64,000 nucleotides of DNA from assembly GCA_902554355.1 (NCBI GenBank), contig CACDOC010000003.1:1-64000 (forward strand). The letters run 5' to 3'. This DNA is from an uncultured SAR86 cluster bacterium (lineage in GTDB: Bacteria > Pseudomonadota > Gammaproteobacteria > Magnimaribacterales > Magnimaribacteraceae). This document shows, piece after piece, positions 29,432 to 40,095 of the stretch. A program made the translations under genes and the position numbers. The notes beneath the pieces are model-generated. The model did not search any database. It worked only from the letters and a program-made list of their open reading frames with translations, and was not told where the DNA came from. Position 1 is the stretch's first letter; each line of letters opens with the position of its first letter.

Positions 29432-30337
29432 TTAATTTTTTTTATCAAATAATGGCTTGAACATTTCAGGAATAAAATCCGCTCTTGAATGATCTTCAAT
29501 TCTTACACATTTATTATTCATCTTTCCTAGGCCTTCAATAGAAGTGTTTAAAATATCACCGTCTTTTAAAAATTTACCTTCCATCACTCCAACACCACCA
29601 GGCGTTCCTGTAAAAATAACATCACCTACATTTAAAGTTAGTATCTCGGATAAATAAGCAATAATATCCGGAACGTCAAAGATCAAATCATTCGTATTGT
29701 CACTTTGTCTCAGCTCATCATTAACTCTACATTCTATTAATAAACCCTTTTCAGCATCAACCAAGTCAGGAGAAACTAGAAAAGGACCCATTGGACCAAA
29801 AGTATCAAAGGATTTACCCAGATTAAACTGAGCTGGACTTGCTGTAAATTGGGTTGGTCTATCAGATATATCCTGTCCAATACAAACTCCTGCTATATGA
29901 CTCCAAGCTTCTGATTTTGAGATATTCTTACCTTCTTTACCTACAACAACAACCAATTCTGCTTCATAGTCCACATAATTACTTCTCAACTCAATATCAG
30001 CAGTTGCCCCAACGAGACAAGTTGTGTGCTTGGTAAAAATCATAGGCGCCTCAGGAATTTGCATTCCAGATTCTTCGGCATGATTCCTATAATTTAACCC
30101 AACTGCATAGCAGTTTTTTGGCTCTGAAACCGGAGAATCAAAATTAACTTCATCAAGACTACCAGAAGCTTCGAAATTATTTAGATTTTCATTCAGATCA
30201 TTTAGTTTATCAATTTGAAATAAGGCCTCCGAAGAAGAGGAACTAAAATCTCCTTCAGAAATTGACTCTAAATCATAATAATGATCTTCTGATAACAATA
30301 CTGCTCTTTTATTTATTGATCCTAGTTTAAATGACAT
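29432..30337 (-). CDS. Fumarylacetoacetate hydrolase family protein
   Basis: YAVGLNYRNHAEESG, YEAELVVVVGK, DVIFTGTPGGVGVM. Confidence 0.92.
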   Translation of the reverse strand: MSFKLGSINKRAVLLSEDHYYDLESISEGDFSSSSSEALFQIDKLNDLNENLNNFEASGSLDEVNFDSPVSEPKNCYAVGLNYRNHAEESGMQIPEAPMIFTKHTTCLVGATADIELRSNYVDYEAELVVVVGKEGKNISKSEAWSHIAGVCIGQDISDRPTQFTASPAQFNLGKSFDTFGPMGPFLVSPDLVDAEKGLLIECRVNDELRQSDNTNDLIFDVPDIIAYLSEILTLNVGDVIFTGTPGGVGVMEGKFLKDGDILNTSIEGLGKMNNKCVRIEDHSRADFIPEMFKPLFDKKN

Positions 30338-30440
30338 CTTTTCTCCTAATTAATTTTATAATCCTGACATTAAGTGATCACAATACTTATTCTATTTTTA
30401 TTAAAAAACTTTAATATGTTACCTCAATTTAATAAGCTCT

Positions 30441-31325
30441 ATGGAAAGAAAAACATTTATAAATACGAATGGAGAAGATTTCTCGTATTTAGCGCATGAA
30501 TCATCTGTAAGTAAATATAATTTTGTTTTTTTTCATGCCACAGGATTTAATGCAGAGACCTATCAGATATTATTTGAAAAGCTTTTAAGCTATTTTGGTG
30601 ATCAAATTAGTATATATGCTCTAGATCAACGTGGACATGGCCTCTCAAAAGCAAAATCTGATCATACTCAATTAAAATCTTGGGATGTATTCGTAGATGA
30701 TGGAATAGAATTTATAGACTCTATAAATGGACCTGTCATATGCTCAGGACATTCCATGGGTTCGATAGTTGCCGCTAAAATTTCTTCTTTATACCCAAAA
30801 AAAGCCTCACATTTATTTATGGTAGAACCTGTTTTATATAGTCGTTGGGAATCGTTGAAATTTTCATTAATGTCAAATTTGAAGATAAATAGAAAATTGG
30901 ATGTAGCTTCTGGTGCTGCTAAAAGAAGAAGAGAATTTGAAAGTTTAGAATATGCACTTTCTTCCTATAAAGGCAGAGGTGCATTTGCAACTTGGGGCGA
31001 TGAATGGATTTCAAGTTATTTAGCTGGAGGAACCGAAGAAGCTAAAGATGGAAATATTCAATTAACCTGTGCTCCAGAATGGGAAAGCGCTACTTTTAGA
31101 GCTTCTTCGATGGATACCTGGAAATATCTAAAGAAAATCAGAATACCCTGTCAGGTAGTTTATGCAGAAGCCAGTCACACTTATTCGCCAACAGCAAGAA
31201 TAGAAATAAGTAGATTGGGAAAAAACTGGAATTCTAAATGCTACGACGATGCCACACATTTCTTACCTATGGAAAAGGCAGATTCTGTAACAGAAGATAT
31301 AATTCGGTTTATTGAAGACTACTAA
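30441..31325 (+). CDS. Alpha/beta hydrolase
   Basis: DQRGHGLS, GHSMGSIVA, C-terminal ATHFLPME. Confidence 0.85.
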   Translation: MERKTFINTNGEDFSYLAHESSVSKYNFVFFHATGFNAETYQILFEKLLSYFGDQISIYALDQRGHGLSKAKSDHTQLKSWDVFVDDGIEFIDSINGPVICSGHSMGSIVAAKISSLYPKKASHLFMVEPVLYSRWESLKFSLMSNLKINRKLDVASGAAKRRREFESLEYALSSYKGRGAFATWGDEWISSYLAGGTEEAKDGNIQLTCAPEWESATFRASSMDTWKYLKKIRIPCQVVYAEASHTYSPTARIEISRLGKNWNSKCYDDATHFLPMEKADSVTEDIIRFIEDY

Positions 31326-32175
31326 TAAATTCATTTAGGGCGGATCCAATTTCATCTGCAGAATCTTCTTGGATGAAATGGTTGCCTTTAACAGTAATTT
31401 CCTTTTGGTTTTTCCAACTTCTCACAAACTCTCTTTGATCACCAGTCAAAATAGTGCCAGGGTCTGCATTGATAAAGAGTTTAGGAATTTCAGAATTTTT
31501 ATGAAAATCAGCGTTTTTCGCCACTTCTTCTACAACTTCTTTTGGCTCTCCATCTAGAGGAATTTGTCTTGGCCAAGTAAGAGTAGGGCGTCTGTCTTCA
31601 CCAGGATTTATAAAAGGTTTTATGTACTCTTCTTTTTCCTCATCTGAGTAGCCTGAAATTGAGTCACCTAATAATATTCTTTCTACAAAGAAGTTTTTTT
31701 CAAGAACAAGCTCTTCACCTGCTTCAGATCTAAAAAGTCCAAATATCTTCGTTGCTGCATCTGGCCATTGATCCCAAGTGAGAGGCATTACTATGGCTTC
31801 CATATAGGTGATGGATTTGACTCTATTAGGATTTTCTCTTGCAAATTGAAATCCCATGGCAGAACCCCAGTCATGAATAACTAAGTGTATTGAATCTCCT
31901 AGATTTAATTTATCCATCAAAGTGGTTAAATACTCATATTGACCATGATATTTGTAACCTGGATTATTTTCCCCATCTAATTTATCAGAATCTCCCATTC
32001 CTATAAGGTCGGGTATAACTACTCTATTTGTATCTTCTACATGGGGAGCAATGTTTCTCCATAAGTATGAGGAAGTAGGATTCCCATGAAGAAAGAGTAC
32101 GGTATCACCAGTGCCTTCATCAATGTATGCCATTTGTTTCCCACTTACATCTGTAAACTTTTTGTCATATTTCAT
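31309..32175 (-). CDS. Haloalkane dehalogenase-like alpha/beta hydrolase
   Basis: HGNPTSSYLWRNI, VIHDWGSAMGFQFA, TYMEAIVMPLTWDQWP, GNHFIQEDS. Confidence 0.8.
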   Translation of the reverse strand: MKYDKKFTDVSGKQMAYIDEGTGDTVLFLHGNPTSSYLWRNIAPHVEDTNRVVIPDLIGMGDSDKLDGENNPGYKYHGQYEYLTTLMDKLNLGDSIHLVIHDWGSAMGFQFARENPNRVKSITYMEAIVMPLTWDQWPDAATKIFGLFRSEAGEELVLEKNFFVERILLGDSISGYSDEEKEEYIKPFINPGEDRRPTLTWPRQIPLDGEPKEVVEEVAKNADFHKNSEIPKLFINADPGTILTGDQREFVRSWKNQKEITVKGNHFIQEDSADEIGSALNEFISSLQ

Positions 32176-32192
32176 TTGTTTATTAATTTTGA

Positions 32193-33677
32193 TTAAACGT
32201 AATTAGGAGGCGCTGTATATCCTCCTATCTCTTCAGCTATCAGTCTTGCAAATTCGATTGTTTTATAATCTTGAAATGCACCACTCACAGCTTGAACACC
32301 TATTGGTAAACCGTCGCTTGATGGACCTGTTGGGAAAACAGTACTGGGTAAATACGAGTTAACGATTATGCCCGACCAGAAGATTTGTTGAAAATAGGGT
32401 TGTTCTTGATTGTTTACCATCAAAGTTCTTTCACTAAATTTTCTTTGATCATGTTCAAAAGCAGTTACTGCCATTTGAGGGCAAAGTAAAATATCCCACT
32501 CTTCAAAGAATTCTTTCCAAGCTATCTTTAATTTTTCTCTTTGATAGTTAGCTTTAAGCCAGTTAGCGTGAGATAAAACGGCTCCCCTAGCTGATGCCGC
32601 TTCGAATAGTGCAGTTTTATCTCCTAGAACTGCCGCATCGGAAGTCATTTTGGATTCATCTAATTCTTCTACCATTTTTTGTATTTTAGCTCGCTCTTCA
32701 TCTCCCATACCTGCAGCCATTACTGACTGTAGAAGTAATTGATAGTTTGCGTGTGCAAAAGTAGGGTCAAAATTTGGTCTAGCATCAAAAGAAACTTTTG
32801 CACCTAGTTTGGCTAACGTTTCTCCTACTTGAGTTGTTCTTTCTTCTATTTCATTAGAGACAGGAGCTACTTCATCTGTTGCCCAAACAGCAACTTTTAA
32901 TTCTTTTAAGCTTTTAAAATTTGGTTTAGGTAGTTGCAGCTTCCAGCCCGTTGCTTCTCTTTCTGCAGGCCCTGCCATTATATCTAGGGCGCATTTCAAG
33001 TCTTCCGCGCTTCTTGCCAAGGGACCACATACTGATAGATCTGAATCAGGAACATTGGAAATTAATTCATGTCCTGTTTGAGGAATTATTCCATGTGTGG
33101 GTTTGTGTCCATAAACTCCACAAAAATGTGCAGGATTTCTAATCGAACCTCCGATATCAGAACCAGCTTCTAATCCTGTAAAACCCGCAGCTAAAGCAGC
33201 TGCACTTCCTCCTGATGAACCACCCGGGATTCTTTCCAAATTCCAAGGATTATTTGTAGTTCCATAAATTGAATTAAAACTTTGGAAATCAGCTAGATCT
33301 AAGGGAACATTAGTTTTTCCCATGAAATGAGCTCCCGCTTCTCTAAATCTTCTTACCGCTAAACCATCTGATTTTGCTGTATTCTCTTTAAAAGCTTCAT
33401 TTCCCCAAGTAGTTTTTTGTCCTTCTATAGCATAGGACTCTTTTATGGTCATCGGGATTCCATGTAACGGTCCTAAATCCTCACCTTTAGATAACGCATT
33501 ATCTGCTTTTTCAGCATCCTGAATTGCTTTTTCAAACATTTTTACAACCACAGAGTTGATGTCTCCATCAAACTTTTCAATTCGATCAATATACATTTGG
33601 GTAAGTTCTTTTGAGCTTACTTCTTTTGATTTAATTTTTTTTGCTAATTCAGTAGCTGATAATTGATAAATTTCCAT
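32193..33677 (-). CDS. Amidase (amidase signature family)
   Basis: PGGSSGGSAAALAAGFTGLEAGSDIGGSIRNPAHFCGVYGHKPT. Confidence 0.93.
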   Translation of the reverse strand: MEIYQLSATELAKKIKSKEVSSKELTQMYIDRIEKFDGDINSVVVKMFEKAIQDAEKADNALSKGEDLGPLHGIPMTIKESYAIEGQKTTWGNEAFKENTAKSDGLAVRRFREAGAHFMGKTNVPLDLADFQSFNSIYGTTNNPWNLERIPGGSSGGSAAALAAGFTGLEAGSDIGGSIRNPAHFCGVYGHKPTHGIIPQTGHELISNVPDSDLSVCGPLARSAEDLKCALDIMAGPAEREATGWKLQLPKPNFKSLKELKVAVWATDEVAPVSNEIEERTTQVGETLAKLGAKVSFDARPNFDPTFAHANYQLLLQSVMAAGMGDEERAKIQKMVEELDESKMTSDAAVLGDKTALFEAASARGAVLSHANWLKANYQREKLKIAWKEFFEEWDILLCPQMAVTAFEHDQRKFSERTLMVNNQEQPYFQQIFWSGIIVNSYLPSTVFPTGPSSDGLPIGVQAVSGAFQDYKTIEFARLIAEEIGGYTAPPNYV

Positions 33678-33679
33678 GT

Positions 33680-34462
33680 TTAATCATCTCCCGGTTTCCA
33701 ATCTTCATATCTTTCCTGGAGCCTTTGCATTCCGGAGATCCATCTATCTCTATCATTGCCTTTCCGAGAAACGTATTCCAAAACTTCGGCATGAGGTGTT
33801 ACTAAGAAACGTTCTTTTTCAATAGCATCTAAAACATCTGCTGCTGCAACTTCAGGTTCAATCATTCCATCTACACCAGCAACTCCTGCTCCTTGTGCGG
33901 TCATTGCTGTTCTCACAGCTTGAGGACAAAGACATGAAACACCTATACCTTTATTGCCATAGGTAATTTTAAGCCATTCAGCAAAACTTACCGCTGCTGC
34001 TTTAGTTACAGAATAACCGGCTGAACCAATTTGTGTCAGAAGACCTGCTGCAGACGAAGTACTCATTAAATAACCTTCACCACGTTCTAACATTTGTGGC
34101 AAGACATGCTTAGCTGCAAATATATGAGATTGAACATTTACTTCCCATATATTTTGCCAATCTGAAGTTTCTACTTCAAAAAATCCAGGCACACCCCCAA
34201 TCCCAGCATTTGAGCAGAAAATATCAATACCACTTGATAAAGAATCTGCTTCTTTGATTACATTGATTATGTCGTCTTCAAGACCTACATTAGCTTGAAC
34301 CGCTAATCCTCCAATAGAATCTGCAGTATCTTTTGCTCCTTCTAGGTTCATGTCCACGCAAACCACTGATTCCGCTTCAGCGTCATTGAAGGCTTCGCAT
34401 AGTGCTTTTCCTATTCCACTAGCGGCACCAGTTACAACTACTCTTTTCCCTTTTACTTGCAT
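33680..34462 (-). CDS. SDR family oxidoreductase
   Basis: VTGAASGIGKAL, NAGIGG, YSVTKAA. Confidence 0.88.
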   Translation of the reverse strand: MQVKGKRVVVTGAASGIGKALCEAFNDAEAESVVCVDMNLEGAKDTADSIGGLAVQANVGLEDDIINVIKEADSLSSGIDIFCSNAGIGGVPGFFEVETSDWQNIWEVNVQSHIFAAKHVLPQMLERGEGYLMSTSSAAGLLTQIGSAGYSVTKAAAVSFAEWLKITYGNKGIGVSCLCPQAVRTAMTAQGAGVAGVDGMIEPEVAAADVLDAIEKERFLVTPHAEVLEYVSRKGNDRDRWISGMQRLQERYEDWKPGDD

Positions 34463-36171
34463 TAATCTAACCCTAATTCTTTTATGGCTTCTTCCCTCAT
34501 TAGTTTTTTCGCTGTTTTACCAGAAGCAATTCTTGGTAATTCATCTTCTTGGAACCACATGCGTTCAGGAATTTTAAACTTAGCTATTTTTCCATCCAAG
34601 AAAGATGATAATTCAGCTTCATTCAAAGTTTGTCCTGGTTTAAGAGCAATTCTAGTAACTAGGCTTTCCCCTAAACGCTCATCAGGTATTCCAAATACAG
34701 AGGCTTCCGCAACAGCTGGATGCTCAGCAATCACGCCTTCAATCTCTAAACAAGCAATGTTTTCTCCTCCTCTAATGACAATGTCTTTAATTCGGTCTTT
34801 AATGAAAACAAAACCATCTTCATCAACGCAACCCACATCGCCACTTCTGAACCAGCCTTCGGAATCCATAGCTTCTTTAGTTGCTTCCTCATTTTTCCAA
34901 TAACATCTAAAATTAGAAGCAGACCTAATAGCTACTTCACCCAATTCACCGGTTTCTACTTCATTACCTTCTTCATCTAAAATTTTAATTTCATGAACTA
35001 AAGGGGTAGGGAATCCCGCAGAATCAGGTTTACTGTAAAGAAGTTTTCCGCTTGCGTTTGTTCCAGCAGCATTCGTTTCAGTTAATCCATATCCAACACC
35101 AGCCGCTTTAGTTGGGTGATTTTTTTCTTGATCCTTAATTTGTTCAGGTGGTCTAGCGGCTCCACCACCACTTAACATGGCTAAGCTTGAAACATCTATA
35201 TCTGGGTTTTCTTCACTGGTTCTCAATATGTCTTGATTCATTGTAGGCACGCCAGAGAAGGAAGTGACTTTATATTTTTCAATGAGTTCAATTGCCTTGA
35301 GAGGGTCCCATTTATACATCAGAACCATTTTTGTTGCTGACAATAAAGACAACAGAAAATTAGAATGGGAACCGGTTACATGAAATAAAGGAACGGCTGC
35401 TAGAGTGCATGGTTTTTCCGGTTGCGGAAAGGTCGGACCATCACTTTCTAAACTTCCTGCTAATGTAGCGAGGAATGCCCAAGCTACTGGTGTATTTATA
35501 ATTGATCTATGAGTAGCAACAACTCCTTTAGGGTATCCAGTACTTCCTGATGTATACATGATGCTAGCATCATCTTCAGGGCCAACTTCAACCACAGGAA
35601 AGCTTTCTTTAGGTTCTACTACTTCATCAAAATTAACAGCATTTTCATATGCACTTGCATCGCAACGAACAGCTATTCTTGGTATGTCTTCAACAAAACC
35701 TTTAAGTCTTTCAAGTCTCTCATCGTCTCCAATAAATAGCTTAGATTCACTATGAGTAATGCCATAATCTAATTCTTCACCTTGCCACCAAGAATTTAAT
35801 GGAACTGCAATAGCGCCTATCGAAGTAACCGCCATATAACTATATATCCATTCTGGATAGTTTCTCATGGAAAAAGAAACTGAATCCCCTTTCTCTATGT
35901 TATATGTTTCTTGCAAAACATGAGCTAGACCAGCAGCTTTATTTAGGACCTCTTGGTAACTATACGACTCATCTTCATAAGCTAAAAAGTCCCATTCACC
36001 ATGAATTAAAGCAAATTGAAAATATTCACCCAAAGTTTTTGGGGCACTAGCAAAGGTGTTATAAGTATTTCCTCTAATTGTTTCTTCTTTTAATTCGAAT
36101 AAGCCTTCTTTAGTGAGTTCTTTAGCTAAAGATTCTCGGTTTTCTTTTTTTAAAAATTCGTCTACATGCAT
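34462..36171 (-). CDS. AMP-dependent acyl-CoA synthetase/ligase
   Basis: SIMYTSGSTGYPKGV, YGLTETNAAG, GWFRSGDVG. Confidence 0.93.
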   Translation of the reverse strand: MHVDEFLKKENRESLAKELTKEGLFELKEETIRGNTYNTFASAPKTLGEYFQFALIHGEWDFLAYEDESYSYQEVLNKAAGLAHVLQETYNIEKGDSVSFSMRNYPEWIYSYMAVTSIGAIAVPLNSWWQGEELDYGITHSESKLFIGDDERLERLKGFVEDIPRIAVRCDASAYENAVNFDEVVEPKESFPVVEVGPEDDASIMYTSGSTGYPKGVVATHRSIINTPVAWAFLATLAGSLESDGPTFPQPEKPCTLAAVPLFHVTGSHSNFLLSLLSATKMVLMYKWDPLKAIELIEKYKVTSFSGVPTMNQDILRTSEENPDIDVSSLAMLSGGGAARPPEQIKDQEKNHPTKAAGVGYGLTETNAAGTNASGKLLYSKPDSAGFPTPLVHEIKILDEEGNEVETGELGEVAIRSASNFRCYWKNEEATKEAMDSEGWFRSGDVGCVDEDGFVFIKDRIKDIVIRGGENIACLEIEGVIAEHPAVAEASVFGIPDERLGESLVTRIALKPGQTLNEAELSSFLDGKIAKFKIPERMWFQEDELPRIASGKTAKKLMREEAIKELGLD

Positions 36172-36172
36172 T

Positions 36173-36991
36173 TTACTTTCCTGTAAATTTGGCCTCTCTC
36201 TTTTCTACAAAGTGAGCGACACCTTCTTTAAAATCCTCTGATCCAAAACTATCTAGCATTGCTTGCATAGAGCTCTCAAGATTCTCGCTGATCGTTTCTC
36301 CTTGTGCATTGTATATTTGCTCTTTCATGATCCTTAGCGATCTAGGGGAGACATTTTTAGCTAAATCTTTAGCGTACTCTAAAACAGCATCATCAAATTC
36401 TGATTCAGAGAAAGTTTTATTAACTATTCCCATCTGCTCAGCTTCTTCCGCTGTAAATTTTCTTGAAGAGAATAAAATATCATTTGCCCTTGCTATTCCA
36501 ACTAACCTAGGAAGTATCCAACCGACACCCCATTCAGCTATTAGCCCTCTTTTTGAAAAAGCGCTTGAAAATACTGCTCCTTCTTTAGCAAACCTTATAT
36601 CTGCGTAAAGAGCCATGATGAATCCGACTCCTGCTGCAGGACCATTTATAGCAGCAATAATGGGTTTAGGAACTGTAGGGAAGTAGCTAAACCCTCCATC
36701 AAAACCTTTGACTCCATTTGTAGCATAGTTTCTTTCTTCTGCTTCTAACTGAGATCCTTGGGACTCTCCTTGACTTGTCGCTGCAAGACCATCCATGTCA
36801 GCACCTGCACAAAAGCCTCTTCCAGCTCCAGTAACTATGATCACTTTCACTTCATCATCTTTAGCTGCATCGTCTAGTTTTTCTTTTAGACCAGCCCTGA
36901 TTTCATCATTGACTGCGTTAAGTCTGTCAGGCCTATTTAATGTAACAATCGCTACACCTTCTTTTTTTTCTAATAAAACTGCATTATTCAT
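36173..36991 (-). CDS. Enoyl-CoA hydratase/isomerase
   Basis: LNRPDRLNAV, GAGRGFCAGADM, NGPAAGVGFIMAL. Confidence 0.9.
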   Translation of the reverse strand: MNNAVLLEKKEGVAIVTLNRPDRLNAVNDEIRAGLKEKLDDAAKDDEVKVIIVTGAGRGFCAGADMDGLAATSQGESQGSQLEAEERNYATNGVKGFDGGFSYFPTVPKPIIAAINGPAAGVGFIMALYADIRFAKEGAVFSSAFSKRGLIAEWGVGWILPRLVGIARANDILFSSRKFTAEEAEQMGIVNKTFSESEFDDAVLEYAKDLAKNVSPRSLRIMKEQIYNAQGETISENLESSMQAMLDSFGSEDFKEGVAHFVEKREAKFTGK

Positions 36992-37005
36992 ATTTATCTC
37001 CTTTA

Positions 37006-37770
37006 TTAAGCTGTAGAGCCTCCGTCTATCACTAAAGTATGACCATTTACAAAGGTCCCTGCTTGGGAAGCTAAAAATACAGCAGCTCCTCCTATTTCAT
37101 CAGGTTCTCCAATTCTCCTTAGAGGGCAGCCAGCTGTTGATGCTTTAAGAATTTCAGGATTTTCCCATAACGCTCTTGCGAAGTCTGTTTTAAAGAGACC
37201 AGGCGCTATTGCATTGGTTCTTACGTTATGAGGTCCAAATTCTGCAGCTAAATTCTTAACCAACATGATATCTGCTGCTTTAGAAATATTGTAGGTACCA
37301 ATCACCGTGCTTGATTGTAAGCCGCCTATAGAGGAAACAATAATTATGCTTCCATCTTTTCTTTCGGTCATTTCAGGAATAACCATTTGGCATAGCAGAT
37401 GATTACTTTTGATGTTGTTGTTCATAACCTTATCAAAAGCTTCTTCAGGTATGTCCATCATGGAACCAAAGAAGGGATTAGTAGCTGCGTTACAAACCAA
37501 TATATCGATCTTGCCTAATTGCGCTCGAGTTTCGTCAACTAGCATTTGAAGAGCTGTCTGATCAGAAATATTGCATGGAATAACTATTGCTCCTCCTTCT
37601 TCGCCCTCGCAAGCTTCATTAATTTCATTAGCAACTATTTCACAAGCATCTACTTTACGACTAGATACAACCACTTTTGCTCCATGTAGAGCCATCTGCA
37701 TAGCAATTGATTTTCCAATCCCTTTTGAAGATCCAGTAATAATTGCCGTTTTTCCTTTTAAATCAAACAT
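37006..37770 (-). CDS. SDR family oxidoreductase
   Basis: ITGSSKGIGKSIA, YNISKAA, FVNGHTLVIDGG. Confidence 0.88.
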   Translation of the reverse strand: MFDLKGKTAIITGSSKGIGKSIAMQMALHGAKVVVSSRKVDACEIVANEINEACEGEEGGAIVIPCNISDQTALQMLVDETRAQLGKIDILVCNAATNPFFGSMMDIPEEAFDKVMNNNIKSNHLLCQMVIPEMTERKDGSIIIVSSIGGLQSSTVIGTYNISKAADIMLVKNLAAEFGPHNVRTNAIAPGLFKTDFARALWENPEILKASTAGCPLRRIGEPDEIGGAAVFLASQAGTFVNGHTLVIDGGSTA

Positions 37771-37867
37771 AAATTCTCCCTAGTAATAGCAAGCAGTCTA
37801 CTCTAGATTCTTTCTAGAAAAAATACTTAAACGAACAAAAAGATTAGACTTTTGATAAAATTCTTTA

Positions 37868-40093
37868 ATGATAAGAAAATCTATTTACTCTTTTCTGGTC
37901 ATAGTTCTAATTTATTTTGGTTTTGCCTATCTCGTAGCTATAGGATCTATAGGAAATTATGAAGGACCTGGCAAGATTTCAATTTCATCCACTCCAGAGG
38001 AAGTTTTAAATAAAAGAACTCAACAACAACTTGATGATAAAAATAAAGTTGGTATTGATGATACTAAATTAATTTTATTTGGTGATTTGCATGTCCATAC
38101 CACCTATTCATCAGACGCTTTTCTTTTCAGCCTTCCATTGATGGCTGGGGAGGGTACACATCCACCCGCAGATGCATGTGATTTTGCAAGATATTGTTCT
38201 TCCCTAGATTTTTGGTCTAACACTGATCATGCAGAAGATTTAACTCCTAAAGATTGGCAAGAAATAAAAGATACTGTCAGACAATGCAATCAGGTTAGTG
38301 GAGAGGGACAACAAGACACTATTGCTTTTTTAGGTTGGGAATGGACACAACAAGGTGGATATGGAATACCGCATTATGGTCATAAAAATATCATCTTGAA
38401 AGATTTAGAAGAAAATCAAATACCAGCAAGACCAATTGCTTCCCCTCAAGTAGGTTTTGCCAATATGCCTTTTCCTGCAAGATTCGGATTATCTTCCTTA
38501 AGACCTTTTGATGGAAGAGTTCAAGACTTAATGACTTATGCAAGAGATGGCCAAACAACTCCATGTGAACAGGGAGTATCCGTTCAAGATCTACCCAAAG
38601 ACTGCAGAGAATACGCAGATAACCCAGGAGAACTTTTCGATAAATTAAATGAATGGGGGCATGAAGCGGTTGTTATTCCTCATGGGACTGCTTGGGGAGC
38701 ATATACACCTCCCGAAAGTGATTGGCAAAAACAACTTACTGATGAATTTTACGACCCTAATTATCAAACATTAATTGAAGTTTATTCCGGTCATGGTAAT
38801 TCTGAACTGTACAGAAATTGGAGAAGTGTTCTCTATGATGAAGACGGTGAAGCTATTTGCCCGAGTCCTTCTGATAATTACCTTCCAGCTTGCTGGCAAG
38901 CAGGAGTAATTATTCAAGAAAGGTGCTTAGAAGAAGGAGAGAGTGAAAGGGTATGTACTCAAAGAGCTAAGGAAGCTAGACGAAATTATGCAGATGCAGG
39001 TAATGCCGGACAGGCGACTGTTTTCAAGGAAGACCCCACCGAATGGCTGAACTCTAATCAGTGTCAGGATTGTTTTTTACCGGCTTTCAATATGAAACCT
39101 AAAGGTTCAGCTCAATACATTTTGGCATTAAGGAACTTTGATCCAAATGATACTGTTGAACGATTTAAGTTCGGATTTATTGGTTCAAGCGATACACATT
39201 CTGCTAGACCTGGAAATGGATATAAGGATATTAATAGAATTGACTTTACTGATGCAGCAGGTCCAACAGAGCCAGCAGGGTTTAGTTTATTTGGTTTCAA
39301 TGAAGGAGAAGGTGTTTATGCAAAATCTACCGCTAAAAATTATACACCTGAGTCAATGCCCCCCGGCCCACCTGAAGCTGACAGGATCATGTCTTACTTC
39401 TATACGGGAGGATTAATAGCAACGCATTCTGTAGATAAGTCTCGAGACTCAATATGGCGCTCAATCAAAAATAAAGAAGTTTACGCAACAAGTGGACCAA
39501 GAATTCTTTTATGGTTTGATCTAGTTAATTCAGAAGAAGGGATTTTACCTATGGGTTCTGAAACAGAACTAAAGAAAAATCCTAGATTCATTGTTAGAGC
39601 ACTAGGTTCCTTAGAACAGAAACCTGGTTGTCCTGACTACGCAGTTAATGCTCTCGGAAAAGAAAGAACTAAACTTCTATGTAAAAATGAATGCTACAAC
39701 CCATCTGATACTAGAAGGACAATCGATAAGATTGAGATTATCAAAATTATTCCGCAACAATACAAAAATGAAAAACTTGATGACCTTATATTAGATCCTT
39801 GGAAAAGTTTTGAATGCACCGGATCTGAAGAGTGTTTAATTACATTTACTGACACTAGCTTTGAAGAACAACAGAGAGACGCTCTTTATTATGTTAGAGC
39901 TATTGAAAAAGAATCAAAAGCTGTGAATGCTGGAAATTTAAGGTGTGAAACAGATGCTTTTGGTCAATGCAAAGAAGTGAATCTTTGTTACGGTAGTCCT
40001 TTACAAAATCTTAGAGAAGAGGATTGTTTAGAAGATACGCAAGAGCGTGCATGGTCCTCTCCGATCTTTGTTGATTTCAGAGAGGACTATTAG
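37868..40093 (+). CDS. DUF3604 domain-containing protein
   Basis: 741 aa; FGDLHVHTTYSSDAF, FWSNTDHAED, IGSSDTHSARPGNGYK (PHP-like metal motifs). Confidence 0.82.
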   Translation: MIRKSIYSFLVIVLIYFGFAYLVAIGSIGNYEGPGKISISSTPEEVLNKRTQQQLDDKNKVGIDDTKLILFGDLHVHTTYSSDAFLFSLPLMAGEGTHPPADACDFARYCSSLDFWSNTDHAEDLTPKDWQEIKDTVRQCNQVSGEGQQDTIAFLGWEWTQQGGYGIPHYGHKNIILKDLEENQIPARPIASPQVGFANMPFPARFGLSSLRPFDGRVQDLMTYARDGQTTPCEQGVSVQDLPKDCREYADNPGELFDKLNEWGHEAVVIPHGTAWGAYTPPESDWQKQLTDEFYDPNYQTLIEVYSGHGNSELYRNWRSVLYDEDGEAICPSPSDNYLPACWQAGVIIQERCLEEGESERVCTQRAKEARRNYADAGNAGQATVFKEDPTEWLNSNQCQDCFLPAFNMKPKGSAQYILALRNFDPNDTVERFKFGFIGSSDTHSARPGNGYKDINRIDFTDAAGPTEPAGFSLFGFNEGEGVYAKSTAKNYTPESMPPGPPEADRIMSYFYTGGLIATHSVDKSRDSIWRSIKNKEVYATSGPRILLWFDLVNSEEGILPMGSETELKKNPRFIVRALGSLEQKPGCPDYAVNALGKERTKLLCKNECYNPSDTRRTIDKIEIIKIIPQQYKNEKLDDLILDPWKSFECTGSEECLITFTDTSFEEQQRDALYYVRAIEKESKAVNAGNLRCETDAFGQCKEVNLCYGSPLQNLREEDCLEDTQERAWSSPIFVDFREDY

Positions 40094-40095
40094 TC

